Shown piece by piece: positions 25,354 to 33,793 of a DNA stretch of 40,468 nt (its first letter is position 1; each line of letters begins with the position of its first letter). This stretch comes from a virus. The stretch covers positions 1 to 40,468 of IMG/VR virus record IMGVR_UViG_3300044638_004506; one strand, 5' to 3'. The position numbers and the translations under genes are program-made. The notes beneath the pieces are model-generated. The model made no database searches and was not told where the DNA came from. It saw nothing but the letters and a program-made list of their open reading frames with translations.

Positions 25354-26091
25354 ATGGTATCTTTTACAAACGCAGGGAGAATGGGTAATTGGCTTTTTGA
25401 AGCGGCTACAGCAATGGCTTACGCTTTAAAGCATGATTTAGATTTTACTGTTCCAAATGTAAGCAGCAATCCAAAATGGAATCCTATTTATTGTTTACAT
25501 TTAGTAAACTCTAGTTACAATCCTGATATTGAAAAAATACAATTATGGGAAGGGAAGCACTCGTATGAAGAGTTGCCTTTTGAAGAATCTTGGAGAGATA
25601 AAAATATAATAGTTGAAGGTTACAGGCAAACTGCAAAATACTTTGATGAATACAGAAGTGAGATTTTATATTTGTTAAAATTTGACTGGGTAAAGAAAGA
25701 GGGATATGTTGCAGTTCATGTTAGACGAGGAGATTATGTTACTTTAAGAGAAAAGCATCCTGAAGTTACTATTGAATGGTATGAAAAAGCTATGGCTATG
25801 TTTCCTAATTATAAATTCAAGTTTTTTTCTGATGACATTGCTTGGTGTATGGATGCGTTTAAGCATAGAAATGATTGCGAGTATTCCGGAAACACAGATG
25901 AACAAAGTGATTTAATAGAAATGAGTTGGTGTGAGCATCAAATATGTTCGCCTTCAACATTTTCATGGTGGGGAGCTTATTTAAATAGAAACGAAAATAA
26001 AAAAGTAATATTCCCGCAATTTTGGTTTAGTGCAGGATGGTGCGGATTAGATACAAGCGATATTGTAAACCCTGAATGGATAAAATTATGA
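25354..26091 (+). CDS. GT11-family (alpha-1,2-fucosyltransferase-like) glycosyltransferase
   Basis: A 245-residue member of GT11. GRMGNWLFEAATAMAYA (8-24) corresponds to the family's G-x-GNQ-[L/M]FQ-A start with Trp replacing Gln. HVRRGDYV (122-129) is the GDP-binding basic motif. CSPSTFSWWGAYL (198-210) is the C-terminal family signature. GT11 enzymes transfer L-fucose from GDP-L-fucose. Because the cassette has a GDP-mannose 3,5-epimerase that would give GDP-L-galactose (fucose with a 6-hydroxyl), the donor here may be GDP-L-galactose; that is inference. It is preceded by a 17-base AT leader and followed by an ATGA overlap. Confidence 0.88.
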   Translation: MVSFTNAGRMGNWLFEAATAMAYALKHDLDFTVPNVSSNPKWNPIYCLHLVNSSYNPDIEKIQLWEGKHSYEELPFEESWRDKNIIVEGYRQTAKYFDEYRSEILYLLKFDWVKKEGYVAVHVRRGDYVTLREKHPEVTIEWYEKAMAMFPNYKFKFFSDDIAWCMDAFKHRNDCEYSGNTDEQSDLIEMSWCEHQICSPSTFSWWGAYLNRNENKKVIFPQFWFSAGWCGLDTSDIVNPEWIKL

Positions 26092-26675
26092 TTCAATTAA
26101 CTATGTTTGATTTTCAGCATTTCTATCAAAGGATTGCAAAAGAGCTTCCAGATGATTGCAAAGTTTGTGAAGTTGGTGTTGCTGATGGCGATAGTGCCAT
26201 TTACCTAGCACAAGAAATAAATAGACTTGGCAAGAAATTTAAGTTGTATATGGTAGATAACATGGATTATGGTGGTTATCTGCAAATGAAGACTATTTAC
26301 CAAAATATTATAAAAAGCGGTTTAGGAGAGTTTATTGAAGTAGTTCCGTTTGCAAGTTTAGAATCAGTAAAATTATTCAATGATGGTTACCTTGATTTTT
26401 GCTTTATTGATTCGTCACATACTTACGAGGAAACTAAAAAAGAAATAAAAGCTTGGTATCCAAAAGTAAAAGACGAAAGTATATTAGCAGGGCATGATTA
26501 CAATGCTTCTGATGTAAGAAAAGCGGTTGATGAGATTGTTCCGAAAGCATTTGTAAGAGATGATGTTAACGAGCAAAGTTTTAATCCAGAAATTGTGTTA
26601 CATTCTGAAGATACTTTAAATGAATGGGGTTTATGGTGGTTAAAGAAACAATGGTATTTAAAATTAAATAAATAA
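26088..26675 (+). CDS. class I SAM-dependent methyltransferase (Methyltransf_24-like)
   Basis: A 195-residue Rossmann methyltransferase. CKVCEVGVADGDSAIYLAQEI is motif I (Glu-Val-Gly-x-x-x-Gly), FKLYMVDNMD holds the acidic ribose-binding residue, LDFCFIDSSHTYEETKKEI (motif post-II with Asp-x-x-His) and SILAGHDYN follow. The layout matches small-molecule and sugar O-methyltransferases of the Methyltransf_24/cephalosporin-hydroxylase-like group. I start it at 26088, where ATGA overlaps the upstream stop as at the other cassette junctions; an in-frame ATG at 26076 would add four residues. A role in methylating the glycan made by the neighbouring transferases is likely but inferred. Confidence 0.78.
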   Translation: MIQLTMFDFQHFYQRIAKELPDDCKVCEVGVADGDSAIYLAQEINRLGKKFKLYMVDNMDYGGYLQMKTIYQNIIKSGLGEFIEVVPFASLESVKLFNDGYLDFCFIDSSHTYEETKKEIKAWYPKVKDESILAGHDYNASDVRKAVDEIVPKAFVRDDVNEQSFNPEIVLHSEDTLNEWGLWWLKKQWYLKLNK

Positions 26676-26677
26676 TT

Positions 26678-27685
26678 ATGAAAACAGCTTTAGTTTGTGG
26701 CGCAGGTGGATTTATAGGTAGCCATATGGTTAAAAGATTAAAAAAAGATGGTTATTGGGTTAGAGGCGTAGATTTGAAATACCCAGAACATTCTGAAACA
26801 AAAGCAGATGAATTTATCGTTGGGGATTTAAGAGATGAGCAATTAGTTAGCAGGGTTTTATGGTCGCCAAAACAACATAATTTATTAGATAAGGATAATG
26901 CATTTGATTTAGTAATTCAAATGGCGGCGGATATGGGGGGCGCAGGGTATATTTTTTCAGGAGATAATGATGCAAATGTTATGCATAATTCTGCATTGGT
27001 AAATTTAAATATTGCATTTTATGCTTCCAAATGTGGCGTTAAAAAATTATTCTTTTCATCAAGCGCTTGCGCATACCCACAAGAAATACAAGAGTCTACA
27101 GATAACAAAGGTTTAAAAGAAAGCGATTGTTTTCCAGCTAACCCAGATAGCCCGTATGGATGGGAAAAGATATTTAGCGAAATACTATTTGATTCTTTTT
27201 ATAGAAATTATGGTCTTGATATAAGAATAGCTAGATTCCATAATATATTTGGTGAAGAGGGTACTTGGGTTGGAGGCAAAGAAAAGGCTCCAGCTGCTGT
27301 TACTAGAAAGGTATGCGAAACAGAGGATGGAGGGGAAATAGAAATATGGGGAGATGGATTGCAAACAAGGTCTTTTTTATACATTGATGAATGTATAGAA
27401 GGTGTAATGAGATTGCTTGAATCTGATTATAGAAAACCAGTTAATATTGGTTCTGATGAAATTATATCTATTAACGATTTAGCTAAATTAGTAATTAGCA
27501 TTTCGGGTAAAAATATAAAAATTAAAAATATAGAATCTAACGCAATAGGCGTAAGAGGAAGAAATTCAAATAATGAGTTAATACAAGAAGTTTTAGGGTG
27601 GCGACCATCAAAGCCTTTAAAAAAAGGATTAGAAAATTTATATGTTTGGATAGATAATCAAGTTAATAAAAACGCATGTATATGA
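26678..27685 (+). CDS. GDP-mannose 3,5-epimerase-like SDR enzyme
   Basis: A 335-residue extended SDR. The NAD site is GAGGFIGS (8-15). Features specific to GDP-mannose 3,5-epimerase are present: MAADMGGAGYIF (82-93), SSSACAYP with Cys131, Tyr160-x3-Lys164, FHNIFGEEGTWVGGKEKAPAA with Lys203, and GDGLQTRSFLYIDEC. Cys131, Tyr160, Lys164 and Lys203 correspond to Arabidopsis Cys145, Tyr174, Lys178 and Lys217, all with the same offset of 14, so the active site looks complete. The enzyme converts GDP-D-mannose to GDP-L-galactose (and GDP-L-gulose). It depends on host GDP-mannose. It lies between two methyltransferases in the glycan operon. Confidence 0.88.
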   Translation: MKTALVCGAGGFIGSHMVKRLKKDGYWVRGVDLKYPEHSETKADEFIVGDLRDEQLVSRVLWSPKQHNLLDKDNAFDLVIQMAADMGGAGYIFSGDNDANVMHNSALVNLNIAFYASKCGVKKLFFSSSACAYPQEIQESTDNKGLKESDCFPANPDSPYGWEKIFSEILFDSFYRNYGLDIRIARFHNIFGEEGTWVGGKEKAPAAVTRKVCETEDGGEIEIWGDGLQTRSFLYIDECIEGVMRLLESDYRKPVNIGSDEIISINDLAKLVISISGKNIKIKNIESNAIGVRGRNSNNELIQEVLGWRPSKPLKKGLENLYVWIDNQVNKNACI

Positions 27686-28317
27686 TGATATCATTTGACT
27701 ATCTAGTCGACAAACACAAATTGGATATAAGGGGGGTATTGCATTTAGGGGCTTCTACCGGACAGGAAAGAGATGCCTATGACAATTATTGCAAGGGGAA
27801 AGTTATATGGGTAGAGGCTATACCTAAAGTTTATTTAGACCTCCAGCATAATATAAAACCATACCCACAACAAACAGCATATAATGTTTGCTTGAGCAAT
27901 GTGGATGGCGATGAGGTTGTATTTAATGTTTCAAATAATGAAAGCCAAAGTTCATCAATTTTGGAATTAGGAGTTCATGCATTAATTCATCCTGAAGTGC
28001 ATTATGTAGAACAAATAGCTATGAAAACACAAAGAGTAGATACATTGCTAAAAGATGTAGATGTATCTACTATTAATTTTCTGAATGTAGACTTACAAGG
28101 TGCGGAGCATTTAGCAATAGAGGGGATGGGCGATTTGATTAAAAATATTGACTACGCATTGCTTGAGGTGAATATGAAAGAAACGTATAAAGGGTGCATG
28201 TTGGTAGAGGAGCTTGATTATTTCATGCTACAAAGAGGATTTGAAAGAGTTGAAACGGGGGAGTGGGTAGCTGAAACATGGACAGACGCATTATATATCC
28301 GTAAATACAAAATATGA
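27682..28317 (+). CDS. FkbM-family methyltransferase
   Basis: An FkbM-type class I methyltransferase of about 211 residues. IRGVLHLGASTGQERDAY is motif I, then KVIWVEAIPKVYLDLQHNI and the diagnostic QRVDTLLKDVDVSTINFLNVDLQGAEHLAIEGM (FkbM 'D-x-x-x-x-N-F-L-x-[I/V]-D-[L/V]-Q-G-x-E'). Family members O-methylate sugars and polyketides. Start codons at 27676, 27682 and 27685 are in one frame; 27682 gives the ATGA overlap with the epimerase stop and is preferred. Paired with the other methyltransferase, it suggests a doubly methylated glycan. Confidence 0.85.
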   Translation: MMISFDYLVDKHKLDIRGVLHLGASTGQERDAYDNYCKGKVIWVEAIPKVYLDLQHNIKPYPQQTAYNVCLSNVDGDEVVFNVSNNESQSSSILELGVHALIHPEVHYVEQIAMKTQRVDTLLKDVDVSTINFLNVDLQGAEHLAIEGMGDLIKNIDYALLEVNMKETYKGCMLVEELDYFMLQRGFERVETGEWVAETWTDALYIRKYKI

Positions 28318-29132
28318 TACATATACCAGAAGAATTTATTCCAACAATAAATACAGTATATCCTTGGGAAAATGATATTATATTTGAAGATTGGGTTTCA
28401 CACGAGCATATCCCAAACACTGAAAGGCATTACCTTCCAATTCAATGGACAGCATATCATGTAAATAATAATTATGGTAATAATCCTGTAGCAAGAAAGC
28501 AATTACAAGACTATGTAGATAAGTTGCCTAAAGATTTAAAATATTGGACTATTTGCCAATATGATGACGGGGTAATGACTGATTTTAAAGATTTGGATAT
28601 CTTGGTTTTTAGTATGAGCAAAAAGACGGGGGTGGAAATACCGTTATTGTGTAAGCCACATTCATACGAGTGGAATCATAGCAAGTCAATATTTGCATCA
28701 TTTATTGGCACACATACGCATCCAATTAGGGAAAATGTATTTAACATACAGAATAAGGATTTTTATATTTCCGATAAGCAGCATGACATACAATCATTTT
28801 GCGATATAATCTCTCATTCATTATTCGGATTATGTCCAAGGGGGTATGGATTGAATAGTTTTAGAATAGCAGAATGTATGCAATACGAAACCATCCCTGT
28901 ATATATTTCAGATGAATTTATTAGTTGCTTTGATGCTAATTTTGAAGACTATGGAATTATAATAGAAGAAAAGGATTCAAGTAAAATAGAGGAAATTTTA
29001 AAAAGCTACACTGATTTACAGATAGTAGATAAGCAGTTAAAAATCAAGGAGATATACAATGAATATTATACATACGAAGGGGCTTTTAACAAGATTAAAA
29101 ACATTCTAAATGCAAATAGCAGTAATCCATAA
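28314..29132 (+). CDS. exostosin (GT47)-like glycosyltransferase
   Basis: A 272-residue protein whose C-terminal half carries the exostosin motif LFGLCPRGYGLNSFRIAECM followed by ETIPVYISDEF (about 190-220). This is the nucleotide-sugar-binding part of GT47-type GT-B enzymes. The N-terminal half (YWTICQYDDGV, CKPHSYEWNHSKSIFASFIGTHTHPIRENVF) is also as in bacterial exostosin-like proteins. Donor and acceptor are not predictable. It overlaps the FkbM stop by four bases (ATGA), and its own end overlaps the next gene by 23 bases. No membrane anchor or signal peptide is present, so it acts in the cytoplasm. Confidence 0.78.
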   Translation: MIHIPEEFIPTINTVYPWENDIIFEDWVSHEHIPNTERHYLPIQWTAYHVNNNYGNNPVARKQLQDYVDKLPKDLKYWTICQYDDGVMTDFKDLDILVFSMSKKTGVEIPLLCKPHSYEWNHSKSIFASFIGTHTHPIRENVFNIQNKDFYISDKQHDIQSFCDIISHSLFGLCPRGYGLNSFRIAECMQYETIPVYISDEFISCFDANFEDYGIIIEEKDSSKIEEILKSYTDLQIVDKQLKIKEIYNEYYTYEGAFNKIKNILNANSSNP

Positions 29133-29655
29133 TTTTGATTCAGCTACTAGATTTGATATGTTAATGCAGGAATTTAAGACTCAAGGCATAAGAGATTTTA
29201 AATTTTTTCCGGCAGTTCATGATAGTCATTCGGTTAAGAAAGCTATAAATTTAGCACACAAACAATGCGTCAGGTATGCTTTAGATAATAATTTGCCTGA
29301 AATATGCATAATGGAAGACGATGTTCGTTTTACTAACAAAAATAGTTTTTCTTATTTTTTAGAGCATAAACCTGAAGATTTTGATGTATATTTAAGTGGT
29401 ATTTATTTAGGAGAGATTTTAAAGGATAATTCAGTAAAAGAGTTTTCCGGATTTCATTGCTACATTGTAAATAAAAAATTCTATGAAACTTACTTATCCT
29501 TACCGGATGATGCTCACATTGACAGGGCATTGGCAGGTCTTGGAAAGTATTATGTATCTAGCCCTTTTATAGCAATTCAACACAATGGATTTTCCTATAA
29601 TACAAAAATGGAAATGAATTACGATGACCTTTTGATAGGAAGAGAATTATATTAA
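29110..29655 (+). CDS. GT25-like glycosyltransferase (divergent)
   Basis: A 181-residue protein with the short GT25 layout: IAVIHNFDSATRFDMLMQEF at the start, KFFPAVHDSHSVKKAINLAHKQCVRYAL, then LPEICIMEDDVRFTNK (63-78). In the last, Glu-Asp-Asp matches the metal/donor motif of GT25, as in the first cassette gene. The usual NLP-x-R start is degraded to HNFDSATR, so it is a divergent member. It begins inside the exostosin gene's end (23-base overlap) and closes the operon. After it comes an A/T-only gap with the portal promoter. Two GT25-type enzymes in one cassette suggest two linkages. Confidence 0.65.
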   Translation: MQIAVIHNFDSATRFDMLMQEFKTQGIRDFKFFPAVHDSHSVKKAINLAHKQCVRYALDNNLPEICIMEDDVRFTNKNSFSYFLEHKPEDFDVYLSGIYLGEILKDNSVKEFSGFHCYIVNKKFYETYLSLPDDAHIDRALAGLGKYYVSSPFIAIQHNGFSYNTKMEMNYDDLLIGRELY

Positions 29656-29673
29656 TTTAATTAATAAAATATA

Positions 29674-29707
29674 TTTTGTTTTTTTTATTTACTTTTAATT
29701 AATTTTG
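29674..29707 (+). promoter_or_regulatory. promoter of the portal-capsid operon
   Basis: TTTTG at 29674-29678 and TAATTTTG at 29700-29707, a perfect TAnnTTTG, are separated by 21 bases in the 73-base A/T-rich gap between the glycan operon and the portal gene. The ATG lies 21 bases beyond. This is the best Bacteroidetes-type promoter in the window and would give head genes expression independent of the glycan cassette. Confidence 0.6.
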
Positions 29708-29728
29708 GTAATAAATTTTATTTAGTTA

Positions 29729-32095
29729 ATGCAACAAGCTACAAATACATACCCTAATCAACAGATTGACCCAAGGGAAAAAGGATATGATTGGATACTT
29801 CAATATTGCAAAGCGGCATGGGGTGATTCCCGTGGTTATGTGCCGAATAATATGTTGAACTTTGGTCAGTCTAAAATGAATGAAATAAGAGAGTATGCAT
29901 TAGGAAGACAAAGCACTACAAAGTATAAAAAACTTTTGAATGTAGATGAGCAAACAGATAAAACATGGCTTAATACGGATTGGACTCCACCTTCATTTTT
30001 AACAAAGTATAGAGAGATAGCTATTTCAAAACTTGTTCAAAGGCGTTATGATTTGCAAGCATTTGCAGTTGACCCTTTAGCTAAAAGTGAAGAAGACGAG
30101 CGCTTTAATGAAATGAAAGTTAAAGTGATGATGCGTGAGGCTGCAATAAAGGCAGGTAATGAAGAATTGGCTAATAGCCCTGTTTTGAAACCAATGGAAG
30201 GCGAGCCTGAAGATATGGAGCAGTTGTTAATGGAACAACAATTTGGTTACAAACATGTTATGGCAATGGAAGCAGAATGTGCTATTGCTTTAACAATGTA
30301 TAAAAATAAATTTGACGAGAAAAGAAAAAGAACTATTGAAAATTTATTTGATTTTGGTATTGGTGGATATACTGAATATATAGATGAGAATGGTGCGGTG
30401 AATGTAAGAGAGGTTAATCCTGAAAATTTAGTATTATCATATTGCGCAAAAAATGACTTTTCCGATTTAGTACATTTCGGAGAAGTTAGAGAAGTATATG
30501 TAGGGGACTTGGCACCTTATTTTTCCCCCGACCAATTAAATTTGATAGTTCAATCTGTAGCCGGACGCTTTGGTAACCCATCTAACTTTATGTATGGCAC
30601 AGACTATTCAAAGTATTGGAATCGTTTTAAGGTGCTTATTTTAGATTTTGAATTCCTATCATGGAATGATTACACTTATAAAGAAGAAATAGATAACAGA
30701 GGTAATGCTCGCTTTGGTAAAACAAAGTATCAGGATTCAAGCAAGATGGATTTGGCGGTTAATGAGAAGGGAACGATTGAAAAGTTTGACTACGCAGGTT
30801 CTGTACCTAGTTTAGTTGACTCAAAGAGCAAAGGACAAGCCGAGCCTGTATATATGCCTGTTACTAAAAAGGTTGTTTATAAGTGTAAATGGTTAATTCA
30901 AACTGATTATATGTATGATTGGGGTATGTCTGAAAATCAAATTAGACAACCTTCGTCTTGGTGGGATACAAAATTAAACATCCAATTATACTCATGGAAT
31001 TTCTATAAGATGCGTTTTGCAGGTATTACAGAAAGATTAATTCCATTAGAAGATAAAGCGTGTTTAGCTTGGTTCAGGCTTCAAAATATGTCTAATAAAT
31101 TAATTCCGTATTTAATAAATATAGATTTAAATGCATTAGAAGGAGTTGATTTTGGTGGTGGTGGTGATAAGATGAACCCGACAAAGGTTATGGATTTTAT
31201 ATTTTCTAATTTTGTTGTACCTTATCGTTCAACTGATTTATTAAGTCAAAATCCAAACTACAAGCCAGTAAGCATTGAAGCTTCAGGGCAATTAGCTGTA
31301 TTTGGTCAATTGTATCAAGAGTTGCAAAACACTATTGATATGATGCGTCAAATATCAGGATTAAATGAATTGACAGATGGCTCTACTCCTAATTCAAAAA
31401 CATTAGTTCCAGTTGCAAATGCTGCAATGGAAAGTACTAATAATGCTTTATACTTATTAAGTTTTGCAGACAAACAATTAGTGCAAAATGTTGCAGACGC
31501 TATTGTTGCAAAAGTGCAAATAGCTGTTAAATTAGGCAAGGTAGAAGGTTATGGTAGAGCATTAGGTACGGAAACCGTTAAATTTTTTCAAATCAATCCT
31601 GATTTGTCTATTCATGAATTTGGTATATTTATTGAAGATAGCCCGTCTGATTACGAAAGACAACAATTAATACAAGAATTAAATATTAGAGATTCTCAAG
31701 GATTAATTGAGCCGGAAGATAAAATACTTGTAATGAGTTGCCGTAATTTAAAAATGGCATCAATGATACTTGCGTATAAGATTAAGAAGCGTAGAGAGAA
31801 GATGCAAGAGTTTGAATTGCAAAAGGTAAGAGAGGCTTCTCAAGGTAATGTAATGGCGACTCAAGCAGCAGAACAAGAAAAACGTATCACATTGCAAGAC
31901 CAATTAAATGCAGATATAGCTAAAATTAATGCTGAAAAACAATGGGAATATATTATTCAAATGGGTAAGAAGGATAAAGATATTCAAGAAGCTGAAATAC
32001 AAAAAGAAGCAAAAGTTATCGCTCAAAGAATAGCAGCAGACGCTAGAATAGCGGTAAGCGACAGGAAACAAGTACAAACAATGAAAACAAAATAA
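29729..32095 (+). CDS. portal protein
   Basis: A 788-residue protein at the head of the capsid operon. The start (DPREKGYDWILQYCKAAWGD), the region SFLTKYREIAISKLVQRRYDLQAFAVDP, and the long central wing and stem with NPENLVLSYCAKNDFSDLVHFGEVREV are portal-like. The C-terminus is a long charged helix (about 690-788), as in the barrel or extended stem of large podovirus portals. Size (about 790) and style are similar to portals of crAss-like and related Bacteroidetes phages. It forms the dodecameric DNA channel bound by terminase and the adaptor ring. Assignment rests on size, context and pattern. Confidence 0.75.
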   Translation: MQQATNTYPNQQIDPREKGYDWILQYCKAAWGDSRGYVPNNMLNFGQSKMNEIREYALGRQSTTKYKKLLNVDEQTDKTWLNTDWTPPSFLTKYREIAISKLVQRRYDLQAFAVDPLAKSEEDERFNEMKVKVMMREAAIKAGNEELANSPVLKPMEGEPEDMEQLLMEQQFGYKHVMAMEAECAIALTMYKNKFDEKRKRTIENLFDFGIGGYTEYIDENGAVNVREVNPENLVLSYCAKNDFSDLVHFGEVREVYVGDLAPYFSPDQLNLIVQSVAGRFGNPSNFMYGTDYSKYWNRFKVLILDFEFLSWNDYTYKEEIDNRGNARFGKTKYQDSSKMDLAVNEKGTIEKFDYAGSVPSLVDSKSKGQAEPVYMPVTKKVVYKCKWLIQTDYMYDWGMSENQIRQPSSWWDTKLNIQLYSWNFYKMRFAGITERLIPLEDKACLAWFRLQNMSNKLIPYLINIDLNALEGVDFGGGGDKMNPTKVMDFIFSNFVVPYRSTDLLSQNPNYKPVSIEASGQLAVFGQLYQELQNTIDMMRQISGLNELTDGSTPNSKTLVPVANAAMESTNNALYLLSFADKQLVQNVADAIVAKVQIAVKLGKVEGYGRALGTETVKFFQINPDLSIHEFGIFIEDSPSDYERQQLIQELNIRDSQGLIEPEDKILVMSCRNLKMASMILAYKIKKRREKMQEFELQKVREASQGNVMATQAAEQEKRITLQDQLNADIAKINAEKQWEYIIQMGKKDKDIQEAEIQKEAKVIAQRIAADARIAVSDRKQVQTMKTK

Positions 32096-32096
32096 A

Positions 32097-32591
32097 ATGG
32101 TAAAATCCTTATTATCTAAAAGTATGAAAAGCGTCTTGCAAGAGGCGTTATATCTAGAGTTATATCAATCTAATCTTTGGAAAGCTTTGGCTAACCAAAT
32201 GCAACAATATGGCTTCTTTGGTACACAAAAATATTTTTTAACAGAAAGCGCTGAAGAATTAACGCATTATCAAATACATGTTGAGTTCCAAAATGATATG
32301 GGTGATTGTGCTGATATGCCATCAATTGAAGCTATTAAAGATAAGGTAAAGACTATTGGAGAATCTTTAGAAATAGGTTACGAAATGGAGCTTGAAGTGT
32401 ATAATAAATATAAAGAGTTTTACAAGAAGGCAGAAGATGAGGATTGCGTTGTAGGACAATTTTTATTACAATTTTTGGAAATACAAAGAAAAGCAGTAGG
32501 TCATTATGGTGATTTGCTTGCAAAATATGAAACAGCTGAAGCAACTAAAGAGATATTAGAATTCGACCAACATATCAACGATGTTCCTTAA
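32097..32591 (+). CDS. ferritin-like (FtnA-type) iron-storage protein
   Basis: A 164-residue four-helix protein close to bacterial non-haem ferritin. LYLELYQSNLW (18-28) corresponds to FtnA NLELYSSNLY with Glu21 as ferroxidase ligand. ESAEELTHYQIHVEFQNDMG (50-69) gives Glu54-x2-His57. EIGYEMELEVY (92-102) supplies Glu96 or Glu98, and FLEIQ (126-130) the helix-4 Gln130. The site-C glutamate three residues later is Ala133. The di-iron centre thus appears intact. It would oxidise and store Fe(II) or protect DNA from iron-driven damage. It lies one base after the portal stop and 29 bases before the scaffold gene, so it is made with head proteins. Confidence 0.85.
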   Translation: MVKSLLSKSMKSVLQEALYLELYQSNLWKALANQMQQYGFFGTQKYFLTESAEELTHYQIHVEFQNDMGDCADMPSIEAIKDKVKTIGESLEIGYEMELEVYNKYKEFYKKAEDEDCVVGQFLLQFLEIQRKAVGHYGDLLAKYETAEATKEILEFDQHINDVP

Positions 32592-32594
32592 ATA

Positions 32595-32620
32595 TAATTT
32601 CGTAACGAAAAAACACAAAC
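32595..32620 (+). repeat. A-rich leader repeat, copy 1
   Basis: The 5' leader of the scaffold gene (TAATTTCGTAACGAAAAAAC...) is nearly the same as that at 35768-35794, differing at two of the first 23 positions, and runs directly into the ATG. In this copy TTTCGT-A-ACGAAA also forms a short palindrome. It is probably a translation-enhancing leader for abundant late proteins. Confidence 0.5.
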
Positions 32621-33763
32621 ATGTCAGAAGAACAAAATCAACAAACAACACAAGAAGAAACAAAACCGGTTTACAAAGCTAGTACGGGTATCCCAAGCGT
32701 AGATGATTACAGAGAAGCCGAAAGTCATAACTTTAAAGCCGAGGGAAACGAAGCGCAGGTAGAAACGCAAACTCAAACTGTTCAAAATGAGAGTCCCGCA
32801 GCTATTGACAATACGCCACCTGAAGAAAATGCATCTTCATTCACAATGCCATTACTTGATGGAACAGATGGAGAAGAAGCTAATTCAGCAAGCGCAACAA
32901 TTGGCGACTGGAAGGAAGAGTTAAAAAAAGCAAATCCAAAAGATATTCTAAAGGAATTAGGGTATGATGATTTTTTAGCGGAATTTGCAGAGTATAGAAA
33001 GAATGGAGGAGATGCGTATAAGTATTTAGAAGCAAGAGCATTTGATTGGGATACTGTATCGCATCAGGATTTGATTTTAGATGAATTAAAATCGCAATAC
33101 CCCCATCTAACTGAAGATAAGGTTGAAAGATTATATCAGTCTAAATACAAGCAATCAGATATGGCATCTGATGAAGATAGAGAAATTGGATTAATTCAAT
33201 TAGAAGCAGATGCAGAACTTGTAAGACAAAAAAGAGTTACCGAACAGAAGCAATTCCAAATACCAGAGCCTGCAAGAATGCAAGAGGCAAATACACAGGC
33301 AATGTATGAGGAGCAGCGGAAGTTAGAAATAGACCAATCACAAAAGATTATTCAATTTTTTCAGGAACACGAAGCCACTAAAAACTTATATCAAAGCAAG
33401 AGAGTTGCTATTGATTTGGGTGATAATGGTAAATTCAATTTCAATATTGATAAACCTGAAAATCTAATGTCAGTAGCGTTAGATTCGGAAAAATGGCAAA
33501 GAGCAATATCAGTAAATCCGCAAGAGGCAGATGTGAGCAAGCTTATTCCAGATGTCGCTAAATTGCAAAAAATTGCATTAGTGGCAATGAATCCAAACTA
33601 CGAGAGAGATTTAGTGAACTATGGTAAATCATTGGGGCTGAAAGCTATTGTGGAAGAAGGGCAAAACGCACGAAGACCAATAGGTAATACGCCTGCCCAA
33701 CCCAATGAATCGTTTGCTGAAGCTATTAAAACAAGAGCTAAAGTAAGCACACTAGGCAGGTAG
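32621..33763 (+). CDS. putative capsid scaffolding protein
   Basis: A 380-residue acidic protein between portal and major capsid gene, the usual place for a scaffold. The first 100 residues are disordered and Gln/Glu/Thr-rich (SEEQNQQTTQEETKP). A charged helical middle follows (DWKEELKKANPKDILKELGYDDFLAEFAEYRK; VRQKRVTEQKQFQIP), and a basic C-terminal end (AIKTRAKVSTLGR) could bind the shell. Composition and position match scaffolds of podovirus-like phages. No protease motif is seen, so maturation cleavage would need another enzyme. Confidence 0.7.
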   Translation: MSEEQNQQTTQEETKPVYKASTGIPSVDDYREAESHNFKAEGNEAQVETQTQTVQNESPAAIDNTPPEENASSFTMPLLDGTDGEEANSASATIGDWKEELKKANPKDILKELGYDDFLAEFAEYRKNGGDAYKYLEARAFDWDTVSHQDLILDELKSQYPHLTEDKVERLYQSKYKQSDMASDEDREIGLIQLEADAELVRQKRVTEQKQFQIPEPARMQEANTQAMYEEQRKLEIDQSQKIIQFFQEHEATKNLYQSKRVAIDLGDNGKFNFNIDKPENLMSVALDSEKWQRAISVNPQEADVSKLIPDVAKLQKIALVAMNPNYERDLVNYGKSLGLKAIVEEGQNARRPIGNTPAQPNESFAEAIKTRAKVSTLGR

Positions 33764-33793
33764 AATTTATTTTACCCTTAAAAACAAAACAAA

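Noticed and set aside
29651-29665. Perfect A/T palindrome ATTAATTTAATTAAT after the glycan operon as a terminator
   Set aside because: No G/C in the stem, so the hairpin would be too weak. Such A/T palindromes are expected by chance here.
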